Below, one piece after another: positions 30,004 through 41,904 of a stretch of DNA of 64,000 bases. The stretch is taken from contig RPFO01000667.1 in NCBI GenBank assembly GCA_009746045.1, positions 7,131,046 to 7,195,045 of the forward strand. The letters are read 5' to 3'. Source of the DNA: Mesostigma viride. Its lineage: Eukaryota; Streptophyta; Mesostigmatophyceae; Mesostigmatales; Mesostigmataceae. Within the stretch, counting starts at the first letter, position 1; every line of letters begins with the position of its first letter. Under the pieces are notes generated by a model. The model made no database searches. It saw only the letters and a list, made by a program, of their open reading frames with translations, and was not told the DNA's origin. A program made the translations under genes and the position numbers.

Positions 30004-30402
30004 GCGTGGGACTGCTGGGCAACGTCAGTTTTCATACCGGGCTCGTTCCCATTCTACTAGTGACAATAGACATGCTAAGTACTACGTACAGTAGTCATTA
30101 CTCCTACATGGTCTTCTATTTTTCTGTCGTGGGCTGACGCACGTACTATAGCCAACGAGCCTTCCTTTGGTGTATTAAAGTACAAAAAGTTTCATCGGTT
30201 TGAGGAGGCCCAGCAATATTGTCTTTGGCATAGTCAGACAGATATTGGGGTTCACACCCGTCCTACTGGTCCTCCCGCTGAGCATCCTACTGTAGATATC
30301 ACTCCTACCTTTCTTACTCCCTTACCTTCTCCTACCCGTGAACGTTGGTCTTCTTCCTCCTCTATTGAAACCCCTCTTGCCTTGGAATTTCAGTCAGGTA
30401 AT
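30002..30402 (+). pseudogene. Chromo-2 RNase H1 hybrid-binding-like ORF
   Basis: The ATG is at 30002 (MRGTAGQRQFSYRARSHS, aligning with Chromo-1). The domain reads KYYV, then a one-base shift near 30090, then ITPTWSSIFLSWADAR, LKYKKFHRFEEAQQYC and HSQTDIGVHTRP. The frame then runs to the gag start region. Keeping the motif in a second diverged element shows that the ORF is a normal part of this lineage. Confidence 0.6.
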
Positions 30403-31504
30403 ATGGTGGAGATGTACACTAACACAGACTTACCTTCTACTTATAATAATGTTAATACTCGACGGGACTCGTTGGATACTGTGCACCATCTTACCCCTCA
30501 AGGTGATTCCCTACGTACTAGAATATCACCTCCTGCTACCCCTTCCTTCTACTTGCGTCGTACCCCTTCTGGAGCCCCTCTCACTTATGAGGAGAGGGTA
30601 CAGTGTTACTAGGACTCAAAGGGAAGCATCCCTTCCCCCTACATATACCCCAGCACCAGTGGCTACAGCAGCCCCTACTAATAATGCAGCTCCTACTAGT
30701 GCAGTTCGTGTTGCCCCTACTGCTCCTTCGGTTGCTGCTACCTCATATGTGCCTCCTTATGGTTTGGGTCGCAGTCAGGCTCCTATGGGCCCTCGTGGTC
30801 GTCCTAGTGCTGTGCCCACCCGTCCCCCTGTCGCCTGGTCCTACCCTGATACCGCTTGTGAGGCTGCACAAGCTCCATCGCGTGTGGCTGATTTAGAAAT
30901 AAATAGTGATTTCAGTACCATGCCCTTACATGATAAGAATAATTATGATCACTAAGCCTACTCGTCTGTTAGGGAAGAATATACTATTCCTTACATGTAT
31001 GGTCATGCTCCTGAGGCTGTGGGCCCTTCCAAACCTGTGGTTAAAACCTATCCCAGCCCCACGTTTCTACCTATCTTTGTATCGGATGGGGATGGTGGGC
31101 CTATTGGTACATATGACCCTGCCCACCCCCCTAAGCCCCCCTCTCTACCTTTGTTTGCTAATATCCCTAAGTTGGATTAAATGGTACTGAGTCCGTTAAA
31201 TGGTACTGAGTCCGTTTTCGTGGTACCAGTCGAAGTCCTACCACTCTAACGGACTGAGTTTGCCGCGCCTTGCAGGCGCCGCGCCAAAAATAATTTAACG
31301 GTCAAACCTGGGGGGATTGAAAGATCTAGATCTCAGCTTTCCGTAGGGCACTTCAGACCGTACTTTGGACACTTGGCCAGGGAGTACTGATCTGGCAAAC
31401 CCAGGGGGGTACCCTGGTCCTGGGGTACTTTCGGCGGGAAAAAAATCTGCGTTTTTTGCAAAAAGACGTCCACGACGACGAAACGACGTTTGACCTCGAC
31501 AGAC

Positions 31505-33910
31505 ATGGCGTCGCCTACTGGCCAGCTGCTGGCCACATTTCGACTGAAACTCAAGTGGATTTAAGGTGGCAGTGCCTCCGGCCTTCTTCGGAGAGCCGTG
31601 GGCAGTGCAAGAATATGGTGAGAATCATGCGCATTATCGTCTAGACGGCCATGTAGCGGAGGTGACACGCGATAAAAATCACGGATGGTGCAAATTTGTC
31701 GACGATCCATGCAAATATAAGTTGACAAAAGAGCAGATTTTTCAGTTCAGGAAGGTAGGAGAGACCTCTAGGCCTGCGGAGGACGAGGTAGAGGAGGAAG
31801 GGGATGCAGGCAGCGATGGGCAGGAAGGTGGGAGCGCAGGTGACGGTCCAGATGCCTCGGAGCCGGCATCGGAGCCCGAGGCGGATGACGAGGAGGATAG
31901 CGAGGATATCTCCACTTCCCCGGTCAAGAAACGTGCCAAGCGTCGTGCAGGCAACCCGAGGAAGGCTCCAGCCATCGCGCCTGCTGCAAGGAGGCGTCTG
32001 CAGCGGCTGCCCCCTCCGGATCAACCCGACTCCGAGGCCAGCAACTCTTCTGTCGATGACGACATCGTTCCCGAGCTCGTTGACAGCGATGCTGAGGCGG
32101 AGGAGGCGGGGGACGATGCTCCCGATGCATGGTGGCGACGATGGCGACGATGGGTGGGTGTTCGGCACTGGCACGCCGGATCCTGCAACACTTCCCCGCC
32201 CGCGGCATTCTGAGCCGGTTGACGGTGAGCGCAAGGCGATGTATCAGAACATCCCGGGGGTTCCTTACAGGTTTTCTCCTCTCGAGCTATTCTCGCTGTT
32301 TTGGCAGCCTGGCCCCGTGCTGGAGCGGATTGTCAAGGAGACAAACCGCTATGCCGAGGAGAAGCAGCGCACGGCATCTGCTGGGGCACGGGAGTGGTCG
32401 CCTCTTTCCATGAACGAGCTGGGCAGGGTGGCTGGGCCTCCTCTTGACCATGTCACTCGTGGCCATGCCTGCCCGGTCTGATTATTTTTCTGGCCAGCCA
32501 CTTGGTGCTGCTCATGCTGCCAACCTGCAGCACGTGATGCCCTGGCAGCGCTTTCAGCAAATTACACGCTTCCTACACTTCCGGGACTCTGCCCAGCGCC
32601 CCGCCAACACGCAGACACGCGAGTGGCGACTGTGGCAGTTCTTGTGGCTGGAGGACATCTTGAACGTGGCCTACAAGAAGTACTTCATCCCAGGCAGCGC
32701 GGCCGCCATCGACGAGAGGAGCATCGCATCCAGGCACAAGCTGTGCCCGATAAGGTGCTTCAACCCGAGCAAGCCTGCCCCCTTCCACGTGAAGCAGTAT
32801 TGCCTGAACGACTGGCCCACCGGCTACCTCTACCATGCCAACACGTACGACAAGCTGCCCCAGGTCAACCATACACCTTTCACGTGGTGAGTGAGCTCGC
32901 CAGCACGCTGCCACACGGGGTCAACATGGCCATGGACCGGTTCTACACCGGGCGCGAGGTGATTGAGACGTGCCACCGCATGGGCCACCGCGTGTGGTGG
33001 GCACGGTGCTCCCCAACCGCCGTGGCATCCCCGTCGCCGAGGTCAAGCGCCGCATGCCCCGCAGGCCAGTCCAGGGGGACTACGCATGGGCTGTCAACCG
33101 TGATGGGCTGACCCTGTGCGCGTGGCAGGACCGCAAGCTCGTGTGGGTGCTGGCCAAGGGCATCCCCCTAAGTTGAGGAGGAGATGGTCAGCCGCCATGG
33201 CGGCCGCGACGAGCGCGTCATGGTCACCATGCCCCCTCACTCATTCCCGCGTACTGGAGCTGCTACAAGGCAGTGGACAAGTTTGACCAGCTCGCCAGCA
33301 ACTACGACCTGCAGAAGGCCCTTGTCTCGCGGGTGTGGTGGCACCGGGTCGCCACGGGGCACCTGGCCAACGCGGTCGGCAACGCCTACATCCTGCAGAC
33401 TCTCACCCGCGCCAACCGCCCTGACTGCCTCTCCCACGTGGGGTTCCTCCGCTTGCTCTCACAGCAGCTGGTGAACAATCAGTGGCATGGCGCCCGGCTG
33501 GACATCGACCGCATCGCGGAGGCCCACCAGCCTGGGCTGGACGGGCGGTTCAGCGGCACCCACCTCGTGCCCGAGCGCATCCCGTGGACGGAGGCGGCGC
33601 AGTGTGTGGTGTGCGCCACGATCCCCGAGCGCAAGCGCACCAACTTCTGGTGCAAGGACTGCGACCAGGCACTGTGCACGGGCGCGTGCTGGAACGTGTT
33701 CCACGCTGCCCAGGGCCACTGGCTGGCCTCGACGGCGACGACCGCCGCCAGCGTGCCATGCAGCCCCTGTCAGCCCGCAGCCCGGCTGGCCGCGCGTGGG
33801 CTGAGGCCAATGGCCGCACGACCCGTGCACTGCATGGCAGCTGGCACCCACCTGACAGGGCCTCGTATAGGAGGCAGTTTCTGCGCATCCAGAGGCACAA
33901 TCAGACTTAG
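31505..33910 (+). pseudogene. piggyBac transposase (DDE_Tnp_1_7), several frameshifts
   Basis: The acidic and basic N-terminal region (about 31566-32200) includes KKRAKRRAG, a nuclear-localisation-like stretch. The catalytic core follows with family motifs: DYFSGQPLGAAHAAN, MPWQRFQQITRFLHFRDS, first Asp in AAAIDERSI (GAC at 32711), DWPTGYLYHANTYDK, second Asp in MAMDRFYTG (about 32934), a GTVLPNRRGIP segment, AWQDRKLVWVLA (about 33128), and a VDKFDQLASNY Asp region (about 33271). The C-terminal cysteine-rich zinc-binding domain has CVVC, FWCKDC and CTGAC (about 33603-33700). Frame changes occur near 32130, 32450, 32880, 32975 and a stop at 33174. Catalytic residues are all present but scattered over frames, so this copy is dead. 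Confidence 0.85.
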
Positions 33911-34154
33911 TTTGGCACATAGCCAGGTAGCCTTGCCAGTGACAGTTAGCTACACCCTTGGCGGGTAGTCATGCGCTACCACGCGTGCGCTAGTGACATT
34001 TTGGCCCCTTGCGGCATGTTGGCATGTGTTATACGGCATGGTCTCTTGTTTTATTGCATGATTATGGTGTTTTATGCCCATTTGGGCATCCCTTGCTATT
34101 TTATGCCATTTGGCATCCTGTTTTGTGTTGTTATGCTACCATATTAACCCCTGT

Positions 34155-34184
34155 CAGCTGGCACCGTTATAACGGTGCCAGCTG
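34155..34184. repeat. Perfect 30-bp palindrome
   Basis: CAGCTGGCACCGTTA is followed directly by its reverse complement, downstream of the transposase reading frame and inside PB-1. Confidence 0.95.
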
Positions 34185-34553
34185 CCTTGGGCCATTTGGT
34201 TAGTAGCGTTCACAGTTCTGTGACATTTCATGTTGTGAATGCATTGATGGCATGCCTGTGAATAATTTTAACTCCCTTCAAAGGGCCAGGGCCAGCAGAT
34301 TTGAATAAATGGTCCATAATGCAATATATGTGTCTCGAACCCCATGTGCGCTGTACCCCCCTGAGGGGGGTGCTATTTATAGCAGGTGTAGGGCATAGAT
34401 ATGTGACCAACCAAATTTCCCAAACATTATTTGATATAAAAGCATGCTTGGTTCCAAGGGTGGGCCAGAAAATGTTATTTGGCTAGTTACTGCCAGGCGC
34501 ACAAAGATACCCAAACTCAGTCCGTTTCGGTGGTTCCAGTTGACACCATTTAA

Positions 34554-36446
34554 GGGGACGGTCCCGGCGCGAATATTTTGGCGCCGAAAAATTCGCGGTA
34601 CCCGTCCGTACCGTGAAAAAGTGGTGCACGGGGCGCGCACCCCTACCGGAGCTGGCCATGGCGACGTGCTTTCAGGCAGAGTAGAAAAAGATAGCTCGCG
34701 GAATGCAGAGAAACTGAGCGAATCTTAAAGACGATGAGTAAATGATACTACTTCGTAGCGGAGTTCGCGTTTTTTGCAGTGTCGATGATTTTATTGATGA
34801 CCATCGCCACGGGGGTCCAATCTGATGTTTTCGTCGAGAGGAATAAATTAGAATGCACGCTGGCGGCGGTGATTGTCAGGTTTTATGGGCTTTACCTAGC
34901 GTCAAGGATGCGTTTAAATCGTTATTGGTAAAGCTTTAAAAAATTTGCTGGGTTTCGGCAAGATTTCCGTCATGATCGGCAAGACACTCTCCAGGCTCGC
35001 GGGATGCGCGTCTTATTATTCCATGGAAGGTTGCTCTTTCTTGCGCCGCTGGGCGAAGGACAATTCCGGCAATGGTACGATCGTGTGATCAACGTGACCC
35101 TATGAATGTTTCGCTTCCTTTATGGGTTATCAACGCAAGTTTTCGGCTTTTTTCCGTGCAGTTAGCGCCAGGTATAATGCCATTCCGTGCTGCGCATCGC
35201 CAGATTCCTGGCACCTTTCAGCGGTTTTAATGTACGTTGCATGGCTGGGATGTGTCAAAGCGTGACCGTGGCATATCGTCAAGTTGTCAGGGATTTGCTG
35301 AGTGGTTTCTTGGAAGGAGATTGCTAACAGCACTTAGTTTTGTGTGAATATTGACGCGGCCTTTCTTAGCAGAGGCTTCATTGTGGTTAGAGGCTCACAA
35401 GCTTGAGTTTGTTTCTTGGCAAACAATTGCGCTGGAAAGAAAGGTGGCAGTGGTTTTTCTGAGGGGCATACTGCATGGGTGGAACTGCACGTAGGTAGGG
35501 GTTATCGTTGTCTTGTTGGCCTTTCTCCCACTAAAATGGGAGAGCCCTAATTTATATGCTAGCAAGGCAAGGTAACCATGGTAAGAAGCCTTGGCAAGCA
35601 GCATGTATGATGATTCTGCTTTCTCTGTGGACTGTCTGTTGTTACCCTTGTTGGGCAATTAGTGGATATGGCTTTCTAGGGTGTGTTTGAGCTTGGTTTT
35701 GGGATGATGCCCACACCATAAACCTGAAATATGCTTTAGAAGTGTCGGCTAGGCATGTAGAGCTACCTGCCTCATTGTTGTGCACACACGCAACAGGTTG
35801 CCCGTGTCGAGGTAAGGAAAGGGCACATGACGTGCCCAGCCCCCTCCTTGTACATTGTGGTCGAATTGGGCATGGTCAGGAGCCTTTTGGATGGCATAGG
35901 AAGTGTTAGTGTGCCTTAATACTCACTAATGCCTTCCTTAGCGTCTGCACAGGTGGCCAACTGCCAAAATTAATAACTGCTACAGCTGAGCTCAGAATGC
36001 CACCAAACTTTGACAGTGCCTTCTATGGTCATGACAGAATTTGACTATTACTTTTTAGGCCTAATTGATGTGTTATGAGTGTGTATGGGGACGCCCTGCC
36101 TAAAAAAGCGTTTTTTTGGCCCAAAAATTAATAACTCAAAGGGATGTGCTGATTTTGTTGATCCAATTAGGTAGAAACCATGTCCCATGACATTTTTATA
36201 TGGGTATTACTTTTTTCATGCAACTGGTTCTCCCACTGTTCTGGGCAAGATGTGCCCCGGACAGCGTTTTTTTCTATTTTTAGCTCATAGCCGGTGTATG
36301 GCTGGGGGTAGTACCCCCAACAAGTGGTGGTATGCATGCCCAAACATCATGTTTATGGTCCCCAAACATCATTCAGTGGTTGTCAGTTGCATTTCTGTAG
36401 TTATTAGGGGGGGTAAGTTTTGATATATTTCTATGGGACCCTCCCC
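34554..36446. mobile_element. TTAA-flanked non-autonomous element next to PB-1
   Basis: It lies between TTAA at 34550-34553 and TTAA at 36447-36450. Ends are GGGGACGGTCCC (34554-34565) and, inverted, GGGGAGGGTCCC (36435-36446), 11 of 12 matching. The left end has a long hairpin (about 34566-34605) shared with 7540-7595. No convincing ORF is found in 1.9 kb. The TTAA target suggests piggyBac-type mobilisation, but its termini differ from PB-1, so a different transposase may be involved. Confidence 0.65.
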
Positions 36447-37399
36447 TTAAGGGTTAACTACCCCCCAACAATTCTTTACCTTTATCATGCTACTAACTCA
36501 GAATACGGAGTCCTGGCAAAACCATAATAGGTGGCGCCTACCTGATTCAGTGCTAGTTCCACACTAGGTACTTACTACCTGTATCACGTCTGAGCTAGCT
36601 ACTATTATTCAGTGCATGAGTCGCTTGCCTCCCATGCCTACCCCAACTCTGTCGCTGAGTTATTTAAGCGTCTGGAAAGTCACCTAGTCCCGCCCGATTC
36701 AGATTGGCAGAAAAGGTTGGCCTTTGGAACCCTCCAGCAGGGTACAAAGTCCTTTAAAGACTATATGAAAGAATTTGATTCACAAATGGTTAGGATTAGG
36801 GATCTGTCGGGGTCAGAGGTCCGTGCCCGTTTTCTGCAGGGCCGGCCTTAACAAGCCTCTCCTCCGTGAAGTTAAACGTGAATTTTCTGCCTACCGCTTT
36901 CGTGATCTACCTCTTAAGCTAGTTCGCCAGCATCTCCTACGCGTGGCAGATTTCTTCACTACCCCTTTTCCTACCCGTACTCGTGTGCATAACCTTATTC
37001 TCTCCCCTGAGGCGGAAGAATCCTCCTACGTTGAAGAACTAGATATATGTGTTACTGATATTTCTGCTCTTGATGTATCCCATATTACTTGTTATCACTG
37101 TAAGGAGGTTGGGCATCTTAAACGGGAGTGTCCTAAATTTTTGTCAGGTGCTCCCCCTCATCCTGATGCCCGCCCCCCTCGTGCCCCTCAGAGGGCCCCT
37201 CAGAGGGCCCCTATTCGCCCTACCCTAGGCCGTTCGTCTACCGCTACCCCCAACCCTAGGTTAAATGCTTTGCAAGCAGCATCCCCTGGGGTTCCCTACT
37301 CTGATTTGCCTCCCGAACCCTCTTCCTTTTCTCGTGAATCTCCACCAGTGGCCTTTTCGCCGGGGTCTCTACCAGGGTTCTCTCCTGCGGATTATGGGG

Positions 37400-38159
37400 G
37401 GGAGGGGAAACAGTAGACCTGTCAGCCGGGGCCCCCGGTAACCTAGGCAGGTCCATAGATAGTACCCCGTTAATAAATAATACAAATTTTTGTTTACCTG
37501 TACTTGTTACTACTGTGGATGCTAATTCTACCTTTCCCTCTCGTGTTAGGCCACTAATGTTGGGTGGTTTAACTATTCCTTCCTCTGTTGTAGATCCCTT
37601 CCTACACAGTAACGACTTACTTGATGTTTCTGTTCTTGTTGATAGCGGTGCAGCCAGCTCATTTGTGAGCGAGGCATTGGTTAGACGATTAGGATTAACG
37701 CCTACCGTACCTCACCCTATACCTGTTACTGTACATTATGCTGATGGCCGTACCAGTCACTCACCCGGTACAGTCTCCCTACCCCTTGTTATTCAGGGTC
37801 GTCCCATTAATCTGGTGGCTACTATAGGCCCTATCACCACTGCCGATGTGCTGTCAGGCCTGGATTGGCACCAGGATAGTAAAATTACTATTAACTATGA
37901 TACGATGGTAATTTGGTTTCCTGATTACACCTACTGGCTACCTGAACGCCACTATAAAGTTGAGAATTTATCCTTGGTGGATATTACCCCTGCACCTCCT
38001 TCCGAACCTGTTGTACGTTCCACGTCTGAAGTATTAATGTCTGAAACAGAACTACGAGCGGAACTTAAGGAAAATGGTTACCTACTGTGTATGTTCCTAC
38101 AGTTAGAAGTTGAGACGGTTGATTGTCCTACCAATACAGTGCGTGTAGATTTAAATTAA
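37400..38159 (+). CDS. Chromo-2 protease and RT linker
   Basis: The frame is open from the G-run at 37396-37407, in -1 relative to gag, through VDLSAGAPGNLG and NFCLPVLVTTV to the protease motif SVLVDSGAASSFVS (about 37630-37670), ADVLSGLDWHQDS and the linker VIWFPDYTYWLPERHY. It ends at a stop at 38157, shortly before a LINE-E insertion. The aspartic protease matures Gag and Pol. Unlike Chromo-1 this stretch is uninterrupted. Confidence 0.8.
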
Positions 38160-38202
38160 ATAGGAGTAGGATTCAATAAAACAGAATTAGCCAGATATAT
38201 AT

Positions 38203-38422
38203 TATAATAATATAATTACTTCTTACAGCAGAGTGAAATCACTCAAACCATTTGAAGCAAACGCCCAGCTATAAACCTCTATACAGAGCCATGTCAAAGC
38301 TCTATACTACGATAAGACCAATGGAAACTCCTAACGGGAGGAACCTAATAGCCCTGCTGCACCGCAAAATCAGCCCGCGTACGGCGGAGCATGATGTCAG
38401 CCATGGCCCGAGTCAGCGCCAT
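38203..38422 (-). mobile_element. LINE-E 3' fragment in Chromo-2 pol
   Basis: TSD AGATATATAT (38193-38202 and 38423-38432). The minus strand encodes ALTRAMADIMLRRTRADF, then a stop, matching the C-terminus at 42548-42640. An A/T-rich tail lies at the left end. Confidence 0.75.
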
Positions 38423-38432
38423 AGATATATAT

Positions 38433-39940
38433 GGCTGTAATAGATGAGTCGAAAGTCTTTGAAGAGAAGACCCCTTGATCTTATCCCCCTCCTCGTTCTG
38501 TGCTACACCGTGTGGTGGTTAAGGAGGGTGCGGTACCTACCCATTCTCCATTGTATCGGATGGGTCCTTCCGAGTTGATAGAGTTAAAGAAAATACTTGT
38601 GTCTTTGTTAGAGGCGGGATTAATTGAACCTAGTAACTCTGACACCCTATTCTGCGGGTGTCCTACTTGTACCCAAACCTAATGGTAAATTTCGCCTTGT
38701 TGCCGACTACCGTAAACTAAACGACATTACTGTCTAAATATCCCCTACCCAGAATAGATGATATATTTAATAAGGTGAAAGGGTCTACCTGTTTTACTGT
38801 TCTAGATTGTGCGGATGGCTTCTGGCAGCTGCGTATTGCTCCAGAAGATTGCCATAAAACGGCTTTTGCCACCCCCTATGGTCACTATCACTTCAGAGTC
38901 GCTGCGATGGGTCTATGCAATTCTCCTGCCTCCTTCCAAATGCTGATATGAACGAGGTCCTTAGACCCGTTATGGGCAACTCTAACCTACCGCAAGTCTC
39001 CTCTGATCTTAAGGACCTAGCTATACCTTCTCTTCTGTCCCTATCTCGGAACATGATCGCTCCTGTGCCCAAGCCTATTTGGATGACATCCTTATATATT
39101 CCCCCGATTTTGAGACCCACCTCTCTGATCTAAAGAAGGTATTGGATATTATGGCCGCCAATTCCCTGTGGGCTAGAAGGGCCAAGGTTCGGTCTGGGAG
39201 AAGTGTACCTTTTCTAGGCCATGTTCTCTCGGATCAAGGAGTTTCTACCGATCCTGACAAGACCAGGTCTATACAGGATTTGCCTACTCCTACGGATGTT
39301 AAAAGTGTGCGTAGCTTTTTAGGTATTGCTTCTTAAACTACCGACGATTTATTCCTCGTTTAGCCACTATTGCGGCGCCTATCAACCATTTATTAAAGAA
39401 AGACATACCTTTTATTTGGAGTGTCGAGTGTCAGAAGGCGTTTGAAACATTGAAGTCCCTGTTAATCTCTCCTCCTGTTCTGATCCTACCCGACACCTCC
39501 AAACCTTTCGTGGTAGCTACCGATGCTAGTAAAGTAGCTATTGGTGGTGTATTACTCCAGGACCAGGGTAACGGCCTACAGCCTATCGAATACATCTCTA
39601 GGACTATGTTGCCAGCCGAACGTAACTATCCGGTGCATCAGCAAGAATTACTAGCTGTTGTATATTGCTGTCATATACCTGGCAGCACTTCCTTAAGGGT
39701 GCCCAGTTCGACGTGTGCTTAAATGAGCCTTGTGACTCTGACCCATACCGACTAGTGATACAGACTGATCACCGTCCTCTTACCCATCTCTTGTCGCAAC
39801 CCAACCTTACCCCTAGGCAAGCGCGTTGGATGGAATTCTTAGCACAGTTTGCTCCCTTCAAGCTACAATATGTGAAGGGTGTAGATAATATAATTCCAGA
39901 TGCCCTATCTCGTAGACCTGACTATTCTTTTTTTGAAGAC
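38433..39940 (+). pseudogene. Chromo-2 reverse transcriptase and RNase H, degenerate
   Basis: RT motifs are spread over several frames: VLHRVVVKEGAVPTHSPLYR, a fingers region near 38650-38720 with indels, VLDCADGFWQLRIAPEDC, FATPYGHYHF (about 38870), the catalytic YLDDILIYSPDF with a frame break near 39078, RNase H VATDASKVAIGGVLLQD (about 39510), IQTDHRPLTHLLSQ (about 39760) and GVDNIIPDALSRRPDYS (about 39880). At least six small indels are present. Confidence 0.85.
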
Positions 39941-39962
39941 CTGGATGTATTAAATACTACCC

Positions 39963-41822
39963 TTGTCCCTACCGCGGCTGCATGGCGTGTCTCATTACGG
40001 TGCTATTCCGGATGATGAAATGTATTCCTACCTTTTTCATACGGCCGTACGTATGCCGGACCTCCTATCCCATGTCGGGTTGTCGCTCAGGTGTGAGGGC
40101 ACCCCTGTTACGTGTGGGTGGGGGGAGGAATCCGAAAAATCTGAAAAATCTTTTATTTCTGTTCCCCTTAGTCATGTCGCCACCTGTGCGGGCAAATCCT
40201 ACAATAATATTGAACCCTTGGGTCCTCCGTTGCTGTTTGGTAAAGCGGTCGCGGATCTGTTCAAACCTACTGTGGATATGGCGATAGCTACTCCTACTTC
40301 TGATATGGAACGCCTCATTAGTAGATTTACTGCTACCGAGCCTGAGGCTCTAGCCGCTATTGCTTCTCACCCTCAGCAGTTTGGTAAATACCCTTGTAAG
40401 TTTGTAGGTGGTTTCTTATATGTGCTTATTAAAGACAACCCTCCTCAGTGGCGTCTCTACATTCCACCCATCTGTCGGTCCGGGTTGTTATTCGAGTTGC
40501 ATGATTTATCTGCCCACCATCAAGGTAATAAACGGGTAATTGATCTGGTTACTCGTTCATACTTTTGGCCCTCTCTCACTCGGGATGTAGAGGAATATGT
40601 TAGGACGTGTCAATCTTGCCAGGAGATGAAACCTACCAATGTGGGGCAGATAGCAGAACCCCGCACACTACCCGACCCCATTAATGCCTTGGGACTCTAT
40701 TATGATGGACTTTGTGGGTCCTTTCAAAAAGAATTCTAAGGGTAATGCTCAGATATTAGTTTTTTTGGATCGCCTCACGCGTATGTGCCACTTGGTGCCG
40801 TGCCCCCTAGAGCTCACGGCACGGGACTGCGCTCACCTCTACCTTCAGAATGTTTATAGGTATCACGGTTTGACTTAGGCAGTTTATTTCCGATAAGGAT
40901 AAACTGTTAACTTCTGATTTCTGGCAGGAGTTCTTTGCTGCCATTGGTACCAAGGTCACTTTGGGTACTGCCTACCACTCTTCCTCCTCCCATTTAGTAG
41001 AACGTTTAAACAGAGTCGTGGAGGAGGCCCTCCGCCATTATGTTAACAGTACTGGGCCGTGATTGGGAGGACTACCTATGCCTAGTAGAATTTTCTTTGA
41101 ATAACTGCCCGCAAGCGGCCCATGGATTTACTCCCTTCTTCCTGGACACGGGCAGGCAGCCTCTTACCCCTACCTCTATCATCGCTAGCTCTCTTCGTGA
41201 TAAAGATACGGTGGCTCGCGATACTATTGCTGGTGTGAATGAGTTATTAGCTAAAATGCGTGATGTTCATGATCGTGCTATCGAGGGCTATCATAAGGCC
41301 CAATCTAAATATTTAGCTAGATTGCGAGCTTCGCTAGATCGCAGGGCCCCAGAGATAGAAGTAGGAGATTTGGTGCTAGTAGAAGGCCCTCGTGTTGGCC
41401 GGTTTGCGCATACGTTCGAGGCGGAACTTAAAGTGAAGCTTCGGGCTGCCTACCTAGGTCCCTTTAGGGTTCTTGCTCGCGTAGGAAATTTCTTGTATGA
41501 GGTTGATATCCCTACTTCCTGGCAGACCTTCTCTCGTACCTTCCACAGGAGCCAGCTAAAATTATATCACCAGAGCACCTTCGCTGGTCGTGAACAGGCT
41601 CCTGCTCCCCTAGAACATAACCCGGAAACGGGTGAGGTGGAGGACGAGGTTGAGGCCATAGTAGCACACCGTGATGTCAAGCGTGGACGGGGTGTGCAGC
41701 GCCACTACAAAATTAAATGGATGTATTCCCGTGGTGAGGTGGACAGGGTGTGGTATACAGAAGCAGAATTAGACGGGTGCGCCCGCCTTCTTCAAGAATA
41801 TAAAACCCTACACTCACTGTAG
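39963..41822 (+). pseudogene. Chromo-2 integrase with chromodomain, frameshifted
   Basis: The zinc finger is LHDLSAHHQGNKR with CQSC (about 40495-40620). The DDE core has D in MMDFVGP (about 40705), D in FISDKDKLL (after a break near 40875) and E in HLVERLNRVVEEAL (about 41000). Breaks occur at about 40685, 40735-40875 and 41045. From 41040 the frame is open to the end (260 codons) and finishes with the chromodomain EVEAIVAHRDVKRGRG, YKIKWMYSRGEV, VWYTEAELDGC, LLQEY. The conserved GPRVGRFAHTFEAEL module precedes it. Confidence 0.85.
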
Positions 41823-41904
41823 AACCCCTTTCCCTCCCTCCTTGCCCCTTATCATGCCCTCATTGCTGCTGGCCGGTTGGTTGTCCCGCCCCCGTGCAGC
41901 AGCC

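Larger units (their letters stand above)
31194..34553 (+). mobile_element. PB-1: piggyBac-superfamily DNA transposon
   Basis: It is bounded by TTAA (31194-31197 and 34550-34553) with matching ends: TTAAATGGT outermost and AACGGACTGAGTTTG subterminally on both sides (about 31249-31264 and, inverted, about 34513-34530). The left end is partly repeated: another TTAA plus ATGGTACTGAGTCCG at 31175-31193. It carries a DDD transposase (31505-33900) and an AT-rich 3' region. It inserted into Chromo-2 gag, so it is younger than Chromo-2. Confidence 0.8.
30403..37416 (+). pseudogene. Chromo-2 gag, split by TTAA elements
   Basis: The first part (30403-31178) has a frameshift near 30605 and a stop near 30955. 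The second part resumes at about 36458 in TPQQFFTFIM-type sequence, with frameshifts near 36565-36620 and 36845. The gag core motifs (ESWQNHNRW, LFKRLESHL, LQQGTKSFKDYMKEF) and an intact zinc knuckle CYHCKEVGHLKREC (about 37090) are present. The frame ends at TAG 37414-37416, immediately after the G-run GGGGGGGAGGGG. Confidence 0.8.

Noticed and set aside
31641-32234. Minus-strand ORFs across the piggyBac transposase
   Set aside because: The plus strand carries the family motifs; the others are shadow frames.
34554-36446. Host gene or promoter between PB-1 and Chromo-2 gag
   Set aside because: TTAA borders and matching terminal repeats, plus a related terminus at 7536, identify it as a non-autonomous element.
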